Source of the DNA: Metaruminococcus_A sp964607135
GTDB taxonomy: Bacteria; Bacillota; Clostridia; Oscillospirales; Ruminococcaceae
Assembly: GCA_964607135.1 (NCBI GenBank)
Contig: CAZSIV010000017.1
Coordinates: 1-45,508, forward strand
DNA: 45,508 nt
Reading direction: 5' to 3'
The position numbers were made by a program, and so were the translations under genes. Shown here in pieces: positions 26,031 to 35,572 of the stretch (position 1 is the first letter of the stretch; each line of letters begins with the position of its first letter). The notes beneath the pieces were generated by a model. It ran no database searches, was not told the origin of the DNA, and was given only the letters and a program-made list of their open reading frames with translations.

Positions 26031-26893
26031 GGGCGGCCCGCGACTGGAAGGATTACGAGCTGATCGACACCTCCGGCGGGGAAAAGCTGGAACGCTGGAA
26101 GAATGTCGTCCTGATCCGGCCGGACCCGCAGGTGATCTGGAACGGGGTGGAGAGCAGCCCTTTTTGGGAGAAAGCGGATGCGCGCTACCTCCGCTCCAAT
26201 AAGGGCGGAGGCGAGTGGGAGTACCGCCGCAGTCTTCCGCAGAGCTGGACGGTTTCCTACAGGGAACTGCGCTTTCATATCCGGCCGACCGGCTTTAAGC
26301 ACACGGGGCTGTTCCCGGAGCAGGCGGTCAACTGGGATTATTTTGCCGAAGTGATCCGGCGGGTGGACCGTCCGGTCAAGGTGCTCAACCTGTTCGCCTA
26401 TACCGGGGGCGCGACCCTGGCCTGCGCGGCGGCAGGGGCGGAGGTCTGCCATGTCGACGCATCCAAAGGGATGGTGCAGTGGGCGCGGGAAAACGCCGCC
26501 CTTTCGGGACTTTCCGGCCGACCGATCCGCTGGATCGTGGACGACTGTGAAAAATTTGTCCGGCGAGAGATCCGCCGGGGGAATCGGTATGACGCGGTGA
26601 TTATGGATCCGCCCTCTTACGGCAGGGGGCCGTCGGGGGAAATCTGGAAGCTGGAGGAAAAGATTCATCCGCTGGCGGAGCTCTGTGCCGATGTGCTCAA
26701 CGAACATCCGCTCTTTTTTGCGCTCAATTCCTACACGACGGGTTTGTCCCCATCGGTGATGGAATACCTCCTCGGCATCACCGCCGCCAAAAAATTCGGC
26801 GGGCGGGTCAGCGCCGACGAAATCGGACTGCCGGTTACCGAAAGCGGATATCTTCTCCCCTGCGGCTCTACCGCCTTATGGACGGCGGAATAG
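26027..26893 (+). CDS. Class I SAM-dependent methyltransferase, RlmI-like
   Basis: A 288-aa protein of the 23S rRNA methyltransferase (RlmI/RlmK-like) group without an obvious PUA domain. SAM site VLNLFAYTGGATLACAAAGA (about 118-137), acidic VDASKGMVQWA, and the catalytic-region motif DPPSYGRGP, characteristic of RNA cytosine/guanine methyltransferases. A G-rich N-terminal half resembles the SAM-dependent family that binds GLFPEQ. Translationally coupled to glmM through ATGA. The target nucleotide is not assignable. Confidence 0.85.
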   Translation: MRAARDWKDYELIDTSGGEKLERWKNVVLIRPDPQVIWNGVESSPFWEKADARYLRSNKGGGEWEYRRSLPQSWTVSYRELRFHIRPTGFKHTGLFPEQAVNWDYFAEVIRRVDRPVKVLNLFAYTGGATLACAAAGAEVCHVDASKGMVQWARENAALSGLSGRPIRWIVDDCEKFVRREIRRGNRYDAVIMDPPSYGRGPSGEIWKLEEKIHPLAELCADVLNEHPLFFALNSYTTGLSPSVMEYLLGITAAKKFGGRVSADEIGLPVTESGYLLPCGSTALWTAE

Positions 26894-26924
26894 TGCGTTT
26901 CTTTGACAGGAAAGGAAACTGAGA

Positions 26925-27779
26925 TTGGAACAGATTATCAAAACGGAGGAGCTTGTTTTCGACTATCCGGCGCAGACGCCGGAGGAGAAGGGCGTCCAGG
27001 TTCTCAAATCGATTGATTTTACGGTGAAAAAAGGCGAGTTCGTCGCGGTTCTCGGCCACAATGGTTCGGGGAAATCGACCCTGGCCAAGCAGTTCAACGC
27101 GGTGCTCAAGCCCACCTCGGGCAGGGTTTTGGTGGATGGAATCGACACCGCGGATGAAACGAAGCTGCTGGAGATCCGCCAGCGGGTGGGGATGGTCTTT
27201 CAGAACCCGGACAACCAGATCGTCGCCACCATCGTGGAGGAGGATGTCGCCTTCGGTTTGGAAAACCTGGGGGTGGAGCCGAAGGAGATCCGCCGCAGGG
27301 TGGACGAGGCGCTGCGGAAGGTGGACATGGTGGAGTATTACCGCCATTCGCCCCACCAGCTTTCGGGCGGCCAGAAGCAGCGGGTGGCCATTGCCGGGAT
27401 TATCGCGATGCGGCCCGACTGCATCGTTCTCGACGAACCGACCGCCATGCTCGACCCGCGCGGGAGGCGGGAGGTGCTTTCCACCGTCCGGGAGCTCAAC
27501 CGCGAAAACGGGATCACCGTCATCCTGATTACCCATTATATGGACGAAGCGGTCAAGGCCGACCGGGTCGTCGTCGTCGACGAGGGGAAAATCCTCTTGG
27601 AGGGGACGCCGAAGGAGGTTTTCCGAAACGTGGAACTGCTCAAAAACGTCGGCCTGGACGTTCCGCAGGTAACCGAGCTCGCCTATGAACTGCGGAAAGA
27701 GGGGATCGACATCCCGGACGATATCCTCACCGAAGAGGAATGTACCGCCTATCTTTCAAAACTTCTGGAGGAATCGTAA
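26925..27779 (+). CDS. ecfA1: ECF transporter ATPase EcfA1
   Basis: ATP-binding subunit of the shared energy-coupling module for vitamin/metal uptake. Walker A GHNGSGKST (about 44-52), Q-loop VFQNPDNQIVA, signature LSGGQKQR, Walker B CIVLDEPTA and switch His in ITHYMDEA. Start is TTG with GGAAAGGAAA upstream. ecfA2 begins 1 nt after its stop and ecfT follows, so ecfA1-A2-T is one operon. No substrate-binding EcfS gene is adjacent, as expected for a group II module shared by several S components. Confidence 0.95.
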   Translation: MEQIIKTEELVFDYPAQTPEEKGVQVLKSIDFTVKKGEFVAVLGHNGSGKSTLAKQFNAVLKPTSGRVLVDGIDTADETKLLEIRQRVGMVFQNPDNQIVATIVEEDVAFGLENLGVEPKEIRRRVDEALRKVDMVEYYRHSPHQLSGGQKQRVAIAGIIAMRPDCIVLDEPTAMLDPRGRREVLSTVRELNRENGITVILITHYMDEAVKADRVVVVDEGKILLEGTPKEVFRNVELLKNVGLDVPQVTELAYELRKEGIDIPDDILTEEECTAYLSKLLEES

Positions 27780-27780
27780 C

Positions 27781-28644
27781 GTGCCGGTTTTAGAAATCAA
27801 GGATTTGAGCCATGTATACAGCGCCGGCACCCCGTTTGAAAAGACGGCGCTCGACCATATCAGCCTTTCTGTTGAGGCGGGCGAATTCGTCGGCGTGATC
27901 GGCCACACGGGTTCGGGCAAATCCACCCTGATCCAGCACCTGAACGGGCTGCTCAAGCCCACCTCGGGAGAAATCCTGGTGGATGGGCAGAACATCTGGG
28001 AGGACAAGAAAAACCTGCGCGGCCTCCGCTTTAAGGTCGGGCTGGTGTTTCAGTACCCGGAGTATCAGCTGTTTGAGGAGACCGTCTATAAGGATATCGC
28101 CTTCGGCCCCAAAAACATGGGGTTGAAGGAGGAAGAGGTCGATCGGCGCGTCCGTGAAGCGGCGAGCTTTGTCGGGATTCCGGAGGAGCTGATGGAAAAG
28201 AGCCCCTTTGAGCTTTCGGGCGGACAGAAGCGCCGTGCCGCCATTGCCGGCGTGATTGCGATGGATCCCAGGGTTTTGATCCTGGACGAACCGACCGCTG
28301 GGTTAGACCCGAAAGGGCGGGACCGGATTCTCGGGAGGATCAAGGAATACCATCAGGTGAAGCAGAATACCATCCTGCTGGTTTCGCACAGCATGGAGGA
28401 TATTGCAAAATACGCTACCAAGGTACTCGTTATGAATAAGGCAAAGGTCTTTACCTACGGCACGGTGGACGAGGTGTTTTCAAAATCGGACGCGATCTCC
28501 CATATGGGGCTTTCCATCCCGCAGATTTCAAAGGTTTTCCACGCGTTGGGGGAAAAGGGGTATCCGGTCAACCGGAATATCTACACGGTGGAAGGTGCGA
28601 AACAGGAACTTTTAAAACGGCTTTCGAAAGGGACAGTGCAGTAG
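27781..28644 (+). CDS. ecfA2: ECF transporter ATPase EcfA2
   Basis: Second ATPase of the ECF module, 287 aa. Walker A GHTGSGKST (about 41-49), Q-loop VFQYPEYQLFE (the E of EcfA2-type Q-loops), signature LSGGQKRR, Walker B VLILDEPTA. GTG start at 27781 with GGAGG inside the end of ecfA1; a longer upstream reading in this frame only overlaps ecfA1. ecfT starts at the very next base after its stop. Confidence 0.95.
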   Translation: MPVLEIKDLSHVYSAGTPFEKTALDHISLSVEAGEFVGVIGHTGSGKSTLIQHLNGLLKPTSGEILVDGQNIWEDKKNLRGLRFKVGLVFQYPEYQLFEETVYKDIAFGPKNMGLKEEEVDRRVREAASFVGIPEELMEKSPFELSGGQKRRAAIAGVIAMDPRVLILDEPTAGLDPKGRDRILGRIKEYHQVKQNTILLVSHSMEDIAKYATKVLVMNKAKVFTYGTVDEVFSKSDAISHMGLSIPQISKVFHALGEKGYPVNRNIYTVEGAKQELLKRLSKGTVQ

Positions 28645-29457
28645 ATGCTCAAAGATATCACCATTGGACAGTATTTTCCCGGCTCATCCTTCCTCCACAG
28701 GCTGGATCCGCGGATCAAGATCATTCTGACGATTGCCTATATCGTGATGCTGTTCGTAGTGTCCAACGCGATCGGTTTTTTGGTTGGCATAGGGCTTTTG
28801 GTCGTCTGCTACGCCGTCTCCAAAATCCCTGCGAAAATGATGTTCAAGGGGATCAAGCCCATCATCCCGATCGTCATTTTCACAGGGATTCTGAACCTGT
28901 TTTTCGTGTCGGGCACTCCTATTTTCGAGTGGGGCTTTTTCAAAATTACCTATGAGGGGCTCCGGTTGGCGGTGATTATGGCGATCAGGATTCTGGCGCT
29001 GATCGCCGGGGCGAGTCTCCTCACCTACACCACTTCGCCGATCGAGCTGACAGACGCCATCGAATCCCTGCTCAAGCCTTTGAAGGCGGTTCGTTTTCCG
29101 GTGCATGAGCTCGCGATGATGATGACCATCGCCCTGCGGTTTATCCCGACCCTGATCGAAGAAACGGACAAGATCATGTCGGCGCAGAAGGCGAGAGGGG
29201 CGGATTTTGAATCCGGGAACCTGCTCCATCGCGCGAAGGCGCTCGTCCCGATCCTGATCCCGCTCTTCATCTCGGCCTTCCGCCGCGCGGATGACCTCGC
29301 GATGGCGATGGAATGCCGCTGCTACCACGGCGGGGATGGCAGAACCAGGATGAAGCAGCTCCGCCTAGGGGCGATCGACCTCTACGGAAGCCTGATTGTA
29401 GCGGCCTGTATTGCGGCGGTGGTCTGCTTAAACCTTTTTGTTCCCGCTCCTTTTTAA
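28645..29457 (+). CDS. ecfT: ECF transporter transmembrane subunit EcfT
   Basis: Membrane scaffold that couples the two ATPases to exchangeable S components. 270 aa with about five hydrophobic segments; coupling-helix Arg motifs AQKARG (about 181) and MECRCY (about 217, Arg flanked by Cys). The start MLKDITIGQYFPGSSFLHRLDPR is the usual family beginning. No gap from ecfA2. Confidence 0.94.
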   Translation: MLKDITIGQYFPGSSFLHRLDPRIKIILTIAYIVMLFVVSNAIGFLVGIGLLVVCYAVSKIPAKMMFKGIKPIIPIVIFTGILNLFFVSGTPIFEWGFFKITYEGLRLAVIMAIRILALIAGASLLTYTTSPIELTDAIESLLKPLKAVRFPVHELAMMMTIALRFIPTLIEETDKIMSAQKARGADFESGNLLHRAKALVPILIPLFISAFRRADDLAMAMECRCYHGGDGRTRMKQLRLGAIDLYGSLIVAACIAAVVCLNLFVPAPF

Positions 29458-29470
29458 AAAGGGGGGCGCT

Positions 29471-30241
29471 GTGAGAAATCTTTTGTTCAAATGCTGTTTT
29501 GACGGGCGGAATTACCATGGATACCAGGTTCAGAAAAACGCCTATACCGTTACGGAAGCGTTGCAGGATGGGATCGAAAAGGTGACCGGAGTGCGGGACG
29601 GGATCGTAGGCTGCTCCCGGACGGATGCGGGCGTCCACGCTTTGGCATATTATTTCAATATGCACACCGAAGCGGCGATTCCGCCGGAGCGCTTTGTAAG
29701 AGCGCTCAACCGGGTGCTCCCCCGGGATATCGTCATACTGGATTGTCAGGTGGTTCCGGACGGGTTTCACGCCCGTTATTCCGCGGCGGGGAAGCAGTAC
29801 CTCTACCGGCTCTATGAGGGGGAATACCGCAACCCGTTTTACGAGGGGCTCGCCCTCCATTACCGCCGCGGGGTCGATCTGGAGCTTTTGAACGCCGCTG
29901 CCTCTCACTTTCTCGGAACGCACGATTTTGCCGGCTTCAGCAACACCGGCTCAGGGGTTGAAGACACGGTCCGAACCCTGACAGAGTTTCGCTTGACCCG
30001 CCGGGATGGTTTCGTCCAGGCGGCAGTGACGGGGGACGGCTTCTTATACAATATGGTTCGCATCCTGGTGGGTACCTTGCTCAAGGTGAATGAGGGGCGG
30101 CTGTCCCTGGAGGAGCTCGACCAGCTGATTTTGTCAAAAGACCGGCATGGGGCAGGGAAGACGGTCTCCCCCTGCGGGCTTTATCTCAACCAAGTGTTCT
30201 ATCCTCACGTGACAAAGGCGGATCCGCTCCAAAACAGCTGA
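29471..30241 (+). CDS. truA: tRNA pseudouridine(38-40) synthase TruA
   Basis: Modifies uridines 38-40 in the anticodon stem-loop. The catalytic Asp is Asp52 in CSRTDAGVHA; FDGRNYHGYQ begins the domain and GDGFLYNMVRILVGTLL lies in the C-terminal half. GTG start at 29471 with AAGGGGGG seven bases upstream; the 11 preceding open codons overlap the end of ecfT. 256 aa, standard. The ecfA1A2T-truA order is common in Firmicutes. Confidence 0.95.
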   Translation: MRNLLFKCCFDGRNYHGYQVQKNAYTVTEALQDGIEKVTGVRDGIVGCSRTDAGVHALAYYFNMHTEAAIPPERFVRALNRVLPRDIVILDCQVVPDGFHARYSAAGKQYLYRLYEGEYRNPFYEGLALHYRRGVDLELLNAAASHFLGTHDFAGFSNTGSGVEDTVRTLTEFRLTRRDGFVQAAVTGDGFLYNMVRILVGTLLKVNEGRLSLEELDQLILSKDRHGAGKTVSPCGLYLNQVFYPHVTKADPLQNS

Positions 30242-30359
30242 TCGAGCGTTTCTCAGGCGCGGGTTGCGGCAGCATGTCTTCGCCCTGCGGTCTTGCCGCT
30301 CCGCCTTTTCAGCAAAACCGTCAGGCGAGGGGATCCCTGGCTTTTGATAGGAGGTTTCC

Positions 30360-31547
30360 ATGGCAGTAAATACGCCTTCTCCCATTCCGTCCAATGATAT
30401 CGAACTCTACCGCAAAAAAAGGCGCAGGAAGCGGAAACTCCGCCGCCTGGGTACGGTTGCTGTCGTTTTAGTCATTGCGGGTATCATGACGCTTTTAGCG
30501 ACCAACTATGGATTTGGCAGTATTTATGACCTGCTCAGGGGCAATGTGCCGAAGAACAGCGGGGAAAGCGCAGGGTTTCCGAAGAAGCTTTTTGGGGACC
30601 GCCCGCTCCAGTTCGGGCGCTGCGGCTCTTCCCTGGTTATGGCAACTGACGGCAAGCTGTATTTTTACAGCGGCAAAGGGGAAACCCTTCTCAACCTCCC
30701 GCATAGCTACACCCGCCCTTCGATCTACTGCACAGACAACAGGGTTCTGCTTTACGATCGGGGTGGAAATCATCTTCAGGTGGATACCGATAAGGGGACT
30801 TCTTTTGAACGGGAGATGGCCAATGAGATCATCTGCGGGGCGATGAACAATAGAGGAAGCGTCGCTGTTGCCACGACGGAGGAGCGTTATGCGGGCTCGG
30901 TGACGGTTTACAGCGCGCAGAACAAGCAGCTTTTCAAGTGGTATTCCTCCGACGGGCAGATCACCGGGGCCGCCCTTCGGGATGATGGGTGGCTGGCGGT
31001 CAGCTGCATCGGCGCCAAGGACGGCGCAATCCTTTCGACAGTTTATTTGATGAATATCTCTCAGGGGGAGGAGCAGCAGGTCGTTTCCGTCCCTTTTACC
31101 GATCTGATGATCCTTTCGGCCCGGTTCAAAAGCAATGGTTCGCTCTGTGTGATCGGAGATACCAAGATTTCCTTCCTTTCGACGGGCGGGGAAATTCAGG
31201 CCGAATACCCCTACTCCAAAAACATCAGCGATTTTGCCGACCTGTCGGGCAGCCAAACGGCCATAGCGCTTTCATCCTCCGCCAATTCGGAGGAGCGGGA
31301 GATTGTGCTTTTGGACAACGGCGGCAGTCAAATCGGTTCTTATACCGTAAAGCAGGAGATTAAATGGATCGAGGCTGTGGACGGGGCGGTTTACGTCTTG
31401 GGGGAGAATGAAATATTACATCTCGATTCCCATATGAATTTAGTGGAACAGATCCCAGTCCGGTCTGATACGACTAAAATTGCGGTGATCGGTTCGGCTG
31501 TATATGCGCTGGGCCTGGGTGAAATTTCAGTTGCGGGGATGCAATAA
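30360..31547 (+). CDS. DUF5711 family protein, membrane-anchored beta-propeller-like
   Basis: A 395-aa protein: highly basic cytoplasmic N-terminus (KKRRRKRKLRRL), one transmembrane helix (about 31-50), then an extracytoplasmic region of repeated blade-like segments (for example LVMATDGKLYFYSGKG, VAVATTEERYAGSVTVYS, IALSSSANSEEREIVLLDNGG) consistent with a propeller of the DUF5711 family. No catalytic residues recognised. GATAGGAGG precedes the ATG. It heads a run with cvpA, pgsA and the ClpE-like gene; function unknown. Confidence 0.75.
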   Translation: MAVNTPSPIPSNDIELYRKKRRRKRKLRRLGTVAVVLVIAGIMTLLATNYGFGSIYDLLRGNVPKNSGESAGFPKKLFGDRPLQFGRCGSSLVMATDGKLYFYSGKGETLLNLPHSYTRPSIYCTDNRVLLYDRGGNHLQVDTDKGTSFEREMANEIICGAMNNRGSVAVATTEERYAGSVTVYSAQNKQLFKWYSSDGQITGAALRDDGWLAVSCIGAKDGAILSTVYLMNISQGEEQQVVSVPFTDLMILSARFKSNGSLCVIGDTKISFLSTGGEIQAEYPYSKNISDFADLSGSQTAIALSSSANSEEREIVLLDNGGSQIGSYTVKQEIKWIEAVDGAVYVLGENEILHLDSHMNLVEQIPVRSDTTKIAVIGSAVYALGLGEISVAGMQ

Positions 31548-31570
31548 AATAAAGAAGGGAAGTGCTTTTC

Positions 31571-32290
31571 TTGAATTGGATCATTGACATCATTGTTTTG
31601 GCGCTGGTCGTGGTTGTTATCTTTGCCGCGTACAAAAAGGGGTTCCTTCGATCTGTGTTTTCTTTGGTCGGCTTTTTTGCGGCGTCTATTATTTCCTTTT
31701 TCTTCGGCGGGATGATCGCCGAAGGGATTTTCGACTCGATGGTGAAGCCCTGGCTCACCTCGACGGTCGAAACGCAGGTGATCGCCGGAACCAATAATAA
31801 TTTAGCGGCTGTGGTAGATAATATGTACCAGAATCTCCCCGGTTATCTTTCGGGCCCGCTGGATTTTCTCTTCGGCTCGAAAGAGCAGGTGGTCTCGAAT
31901 ATTCAGACGGCGATGTCGGAGAATTCCGGGACGATGACCGATGCGATCGTCGGCCTTTTGAGGCCGATGCTGGTGGCGCTGATCAGCATTCTCACGGTGT
32001 TGATCCTCTTTTTGCTGTGCATGTTCGCCCTGCGGATGGTGGATAGGCTGCTCATCCGGGTGCGCCGAATTCCGGTGATCGGAACCTTCGACGGGCTCCT
32101 CGGCGGAGTGGTCGGCGTGCTCCAGGCCTGCCTTTGGATGGTAATCCTGGTCTTTTTGGTTAAGGCGGTCATTCTGCTTTCCTCTAATGGCATTTCGTGG
32201 CTGAATGACGAAATCGTGGAATCTACCTTCCTTTTCAAATGGCTCTACCATCTCGACGTGACCAATATATTTGCGGGAATCAATCTGTAA
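31571..32290 (+). CDS. CvpA family membrane protein
   Basis: A 239-aa protein with four hydrophobic segments; N-terminal NWIIDIIVLALVVVVIFAAY followed by KKGFLRSVFSLVGFF is the CvpA/colicin V production signature. The TTG at 31571 gives the normal start and has AAGAAGGGA 11 nt upstream; a GTG three codons earlier would lie too close to that site. Role in membrane or wall homeostasis not defined. Confidence 0.85.
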   Translation: MNWIIDIIVLALVVVVIFAAYKKGFLRSVFSLVGFFAASIISFFFGGMIAEGIFDSMVKPWLTSTVETQVIAGTNNNLAAVVDNMYQNLPGYLSGPLDFLFGSKEQVVSNIQTAMSENSGTMTDAIVGLLRPMLVALISILTVLILFLLCMFALRMVDRLLIRVRRIPVIGTFDGLLGGVVGVLQACLWMVILVFLVKAVILLSSNGISWLNDEIVESTFLFKWLYHLDVTNIFAGINL

Positions 32291-32329
32291 GAAAGGGATG
32301 CCGCTTTTTGCCGGCGCTCAAACGCTTTT

Positions 32330-32881
32330 ATGAGTATTCCAAATGTCCTGTCGATTTTCCGGCTGGCGCTGGTTCCGGTTTTTGTCGTTGCCTTTTTTCT
32401 CCTTCCGCCGGGGCAGCGTTATTGGCTGGCGGTAATTCTTTTCGTTTCCGGTTTTTCGGACGTGCTCGACGGCTATATTGCGCGGAAATTTCATCAAATC
32501 ACGCAGCTGGGAAAGATACTGGACCCGGCTGCCGACAAAATCACAGTGGCGGCCGTCCTCTTCTGCCTGACCTTCCCCTATCCGCAGATCATCCCTGTTT
32601 TGGTTGTCTATGCCTGCAAGGAATTGCTGATGCTTTTGGGCGGGCTGATTTTGGCTGGAAGGGGAGTCAAGCCGGTTTCGTCCCGCTGGTTCGGCAAGCT
32701 TGCAACTTTTACGATTTATACAGTTATGTTTTTGTTCATAATTATTCCACAGGTTCGTGATATCTGGCTGATAGTATGTAACACAGCAGTCATCGTGGTC
32801 ACGCTGTTTGCACTGATGATGTATGGAAGAGAGTTTGCCCGCCTTTTAAAAAGATCCTCTTTGGACAGGCGGGAAGTGTGA
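32330..32881 (+). CDS. pgsA: CDP-diacylglycerol-glycerol-3-phosphate 3-phosphatidyltransferase (PgsA-type)
   Basis: Membrane enzyme of the CDP-alcohol phosphatidyltransferase family, first step of phosphatidylglycerol synthesis. The catalytic motif D-x2-D-G-x2-A-R-x8-G-x3-D-x3-D reads SDVLDGYIARKFHQ then GKILDPAADK (about 43-68). About five hydrophobic segments, 183 aa. No ribosome site lies within 15 nt of the ATG; AAAGGGA followed by a GCCG/CGGC hairpin lies upstream, so initiation may use a folded spacer. A closely related phosphatidyltransferase with another alcohol acceptor is possible. Confidence 0.88.
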   Translation: MSIPNVLSIFRLALVPVFVVAFFLLPPGQRYWLAVILFVSGFSDVLDGYIARKFHQITQLGKILDPAADKITVAAVLFCLTFPYPQIIPVLVVYACKELLMLLGGLILAGRGVKPVSSRWFGKLATFTIYTVMFLFIIIPQVRDIWLIVCNTAVIVVTLFALMMYGREFARLLKRSSLDRREV

Positions 32882-32909
32882 AACAGAGATTGATATAAAG
32901 GAGAGCGTT

Positions 32910-35186
32910 ATGGTTTGTAGCAGGTGTAAAAAGCGGATGGCCGTTGTCTTTATGTCGAGGATGGAGGGCAGCGAGACGATTAATGAAGGACTCTGCCTGC
33001 AATGTGCGCGCGAGCTCGGAATTCCGCAGGTTCAGCAGATGATGGACAGCATGGGGATTTCAGACGACGACCTCGAGATGATGAGCGACCAGATGATGGC
33101 GCTGACCGACGACAACGGCGACTCGTTTGAACCGGGAGGAGCGGATATGATGCCGAACTTCCTCCAGAATCTTTTCGGAAAAGGGTCGGCCGATCAGACT
33201 GCGTCGGATAAAGGGGAGCCTTCCGAGGGAAGGGCGGAGAAAAGGACCAAAAAGAAGGCGGCGGAAAAAGCGGCGAAAAAATTTTTGGCCAACTACTGCA
33301 CCAACCTCACCGAACGGGCCAGACTGGGGCAGATGGACCGGATTGTCGGGCGGGAGCGCGAAATTGCCCGCGTCGTTCAGATTTTGACCCGCCGTACCAA
33401 AAACAACCCCTGCCTGATCGGGGAGCCCGGCGTTGGAAAAACAGCCATCGCCGAGGGGATTGCCCAGAAAATTGCGTCGGGGGACGTCGCCTTCCGCCTT
33501 TTGGATAAGGAATTGTATCTCCTCGATATGACGGCCCTCGTAGCGGGAACCCAGTTCCGCGGGCAGTTCGAAAGCCGGGTCAAGGGGCTGATCGACGAGG
33601 TCAAGGCGGCCGGCAACATCATCCTGTTCATCGATGAAATCCACACCATCGTCGGTACAGGGGATTCTGAAGGCTCCATGAGCGCCGCGAATATCCTCAA
33701 GCCCGCTTTGTCGCGGGGGGAGATCCAGGTGATCGGCGCGACGACCTTTAACGAGTACCGGAAGCATATCGAGAAGGATTCTGCGCTCGAGCGCCGGTTC
33801 CAGCCGGTTACGGTAAAGGAGCCCAGCATCGAAGATGCCTATCAGGTTCTGCTGGGACTGAAGGGGTATTATGAAGCTTACCACCGGGTCAAGGCGTCGG
33901 ACGATATTGTCCGGGCGGCAGTCGTCCTGTCGGAACGGTATATCAACGACCGTTTTCTGCCGGATAAGGCTATCGACCTGTTGGACGAGGCCTGCGCCTG
34001 CGCCTCCCTCCGGAGTCCTCAGCTGACCGCATATGAAAAACTGACGCGGGAAGACCAGTCTCTCACCAAGCTTGAGGAGGAGATGGAGGGCGACCCGCAG
34101 AATGTCGACTATGAAAAGCTGGCGCAGATCAAGTCCCAAACCCTCGCGGTCCGCCAGCAGCTCGCGGAGCTCGAACCGCAGGTTGCAGAGGTTCAGGTGA
34201 CGCTCGAAGACCTCGCCAAGGTGATCGAGCTTTGCACCGGCATCTCGGCGGCGAAAATCCAGGAGAGCGAATACAAGAAAATCGGTTCGCTGGAAGGGGT
34301 ACTCCATTCCAGGATCATCGGTCAGGATGAGGCGATTTCTGCGGTTTGCGCTGCGATCCGCCGCAACCGTGCGGGGATCAGCAAACGTCGTCGGCCCGCC
34401 TCCTTTATCTTCGTGGGGCCGACCGGGGTGGGAAAAACCGAGCTGGTCAAGGTGCTCGCAACGGAGCTGTTCGATGACGTCGACCCGCTTATCCGGCTCG
34501 ACATGTCGGAGTATATGGAAAAGCACACGGTGTCCCGGATGATCGGGGCGCCTCCCGGGTATGTCGGATACGACGAGGCGGGGCAGCTGACGGAAAAGGT
34601 GCGCCGGAAGCCCTATTCTGTCATCCTCTTCGACGAAATCGAAAAGGCCCATCCCGACGTGATGAATATCCTCCTTCAGATTCTGGATGAGGGCAGAATC
34701 ACCGACGGACAGGGGCGGACGGTCAACTTTGAAAATACGGTCATCGTCATGACCTCCAACGCCGGTTCGAACGATAAGAGCGGCGTGGTCGGCTTCAACA
34801 AGGGCGCGCAGGAGATTTCGAAGGAAAAGGCGTTGAAATCCCTGTCCGAAATTCTCCGCCCGGAATTTTTAGGGCGTGTGGATGAAATCGTTGTATTCAA
34901 CCCGCTCGGTAAGGAATCGCTTTACCAGATTGCCCGCCTGATGCTGGATGAGCTCACAGAGCCGCTCCGGGAAAAAGGGATCGGGTTCGGATTCGACCAG
35001 AAAGCGGTGGAGTGGCTGGTCGACAGGCTGGAGGGAAACCGCTTCGGCGCCCGGGATCTGCGGACAAAGATCCGCAAGGAGGTAGAGGATCGGATCGCTT
35101 CGGCTCTAGTGGAGCGGTATGAAAATCCTCCGGCGATGATCGGGCTTACCGAACAGGACGGCAGCCTTTTCTTTGATATTGCATAG
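32910..35186 (+). CDS. ClpE-like ATP-dependent Clp protease ATP-binding subunit
   Basis: A 758-aa Hsp100 unfoldase. The N-terminus has a treble-clef-like zinc finger (Cys3/Cys6 in CSRC, Cys29/Cys32 in CLQC) as in ClpE, in place of a ClpC N-domain; then an acidic Met-rich linker, AAA module 1 (Walker A GEPGVGKT about 171-178), a short coiled middle domain (about 375-440), and AAA module 2 (Walker A GPTGVGKT about 504-511). The module 2 loop expected to hold the ClpP-binding tripeptide was not identified with certainty. No CtsR operator (GGTCAAA tandem) was seen upstream. AAAGGAGA precedes the ATG. Confidence 0.9.
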   Translation: MVCSRCKKRMAVVFMSRMEGSETINEGLCLQCARELGIPQVQQMMDSMGISDDDLEMMSDQMMALTDDNGDSFEPGGADMMPNFLQNLFGKGSADQTASDKGEPSEGRAEKRTKKKAAEKAAKKFLANYCTNLTERARLGQMDRIVGREREIARVVQILTRRTKNNPCLIGEPGVGKTAIAEGIAQKIASGDVAFRLLDKELYLLDMTALVAGTQFRGQFESRVKGLIDEVKAAGNIILFIDEIHTIVGTGDSEGSMSAANILKPALSRGEIQVIGATTFNEYRKHIEKDSALERRFQPVTVKEPSIEDAYQVLLGLKGYYEAYHRVKASDDIVRAAVVLSERYINDRFLPDKAIDLLDEACACASLRSPQLTAYEKLTREDQSLTKLEEEMEGDPQNVDYEKLAQIKSQTLAVRQQLAELEPQVAEVQVTLEDLAKVIELCTGISAAKIQESEYKKIGSLEGVLHSRIIGQDEAISAVCAAIRRNRAGISKRRRPASFIFVGPTGVGKTELVKVLATELFDDVDPLIRLDMSEYMEKHTVSRMIGAPPGYVGYDEAGQLTEKVRRKPYSVILFDEIEKAHPDVMNILLQILDEGRITDGQGRTVNFENTVIVMTSNAGSNDKSGVVGFNKGAQEISKEKALKSLSEILRPEFLGRVDEIVVFNPLGKESLYQIARLMLDELTEPLREKGIGFGFDQKAVEWLVDRLEGNRFGARDLRTKIRKEVEDRIASALVERYENPPAMIGLTEQDGSLFFDIA

Positions 35187-35206
35187 GCGAAGCAGTCGGA
35201 GGTACC

Positions 35207-35290
35207 ATGTGTCACGGGATGGAGGGAAGTACCCCGCCCTGCGGCATTTGCAGGCGGCGCAAGGCATTCAATTATGCAAGGCTTCTGTGA
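35207..35290 (+). CDS. Possible 27-aa ORF with CxxC, downstream of the ClpE-like gene
   Basis: ATG at 35207 has GGAGG four bases upstream and opens a 27-codon frame with CGIC and a basic middle (CRRRKAF). Spacing is short and no homolog is recognised. It overlaps a GCAAGGCTT/AAGCCTTGC hairpin (35276-35302) that may end the clp transcript. Confidence 0.25.
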   Translation: MCHGMEGSTPPCGICRRRKAFNYARLL

Positions 35291-35332
35291 AAAAAGCCTT
35301 GCGGCCCGATTGCTTTGTCAGGGTGGAAAGGC

Positions 35333-35361
35333 TTGACAAAGCGGCTGTGTTTTGCTATAAT
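35333..35361 (+). promoter_or_regulatory. Consensus promoter of the tRNA cluster
   Basis: TTGACA (35333-35338), 17-bp spacer, TATAAT (35356-35361): a perfect sigma-A match, as expected for stable RNA. Confidence 0.92.
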
Positions 35362-35394
35362 AATTTCCGTTGTCAAATATGGCGGCGGAAATAC

Positions 35395-35468
35395 GCGGGT
35401 GTAGTTCAATGGTAGAATCCCAGCCTTCCAAGCTGGTTGTGTGGGTTCGATTCCCATCACCCGCTCCA
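35395..35468 (+). tRNA. tRNA-Gly (TCC)
   Basis: Acceptor GCGGGTG/CACCCGC, anticodon loop CTTCCAA on a CCAGC/GCTGG stem, T loop GGTTCGATTCC, discriminator T and encoded CCA. Confidence 0.96.
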
Positions 35469-35491
35469 TTCTTGCCCGGGCGGGGCAGTAT

Positions 35492-35568
<77 letters not shown>

Positions 35569-35572
35569 ATAT

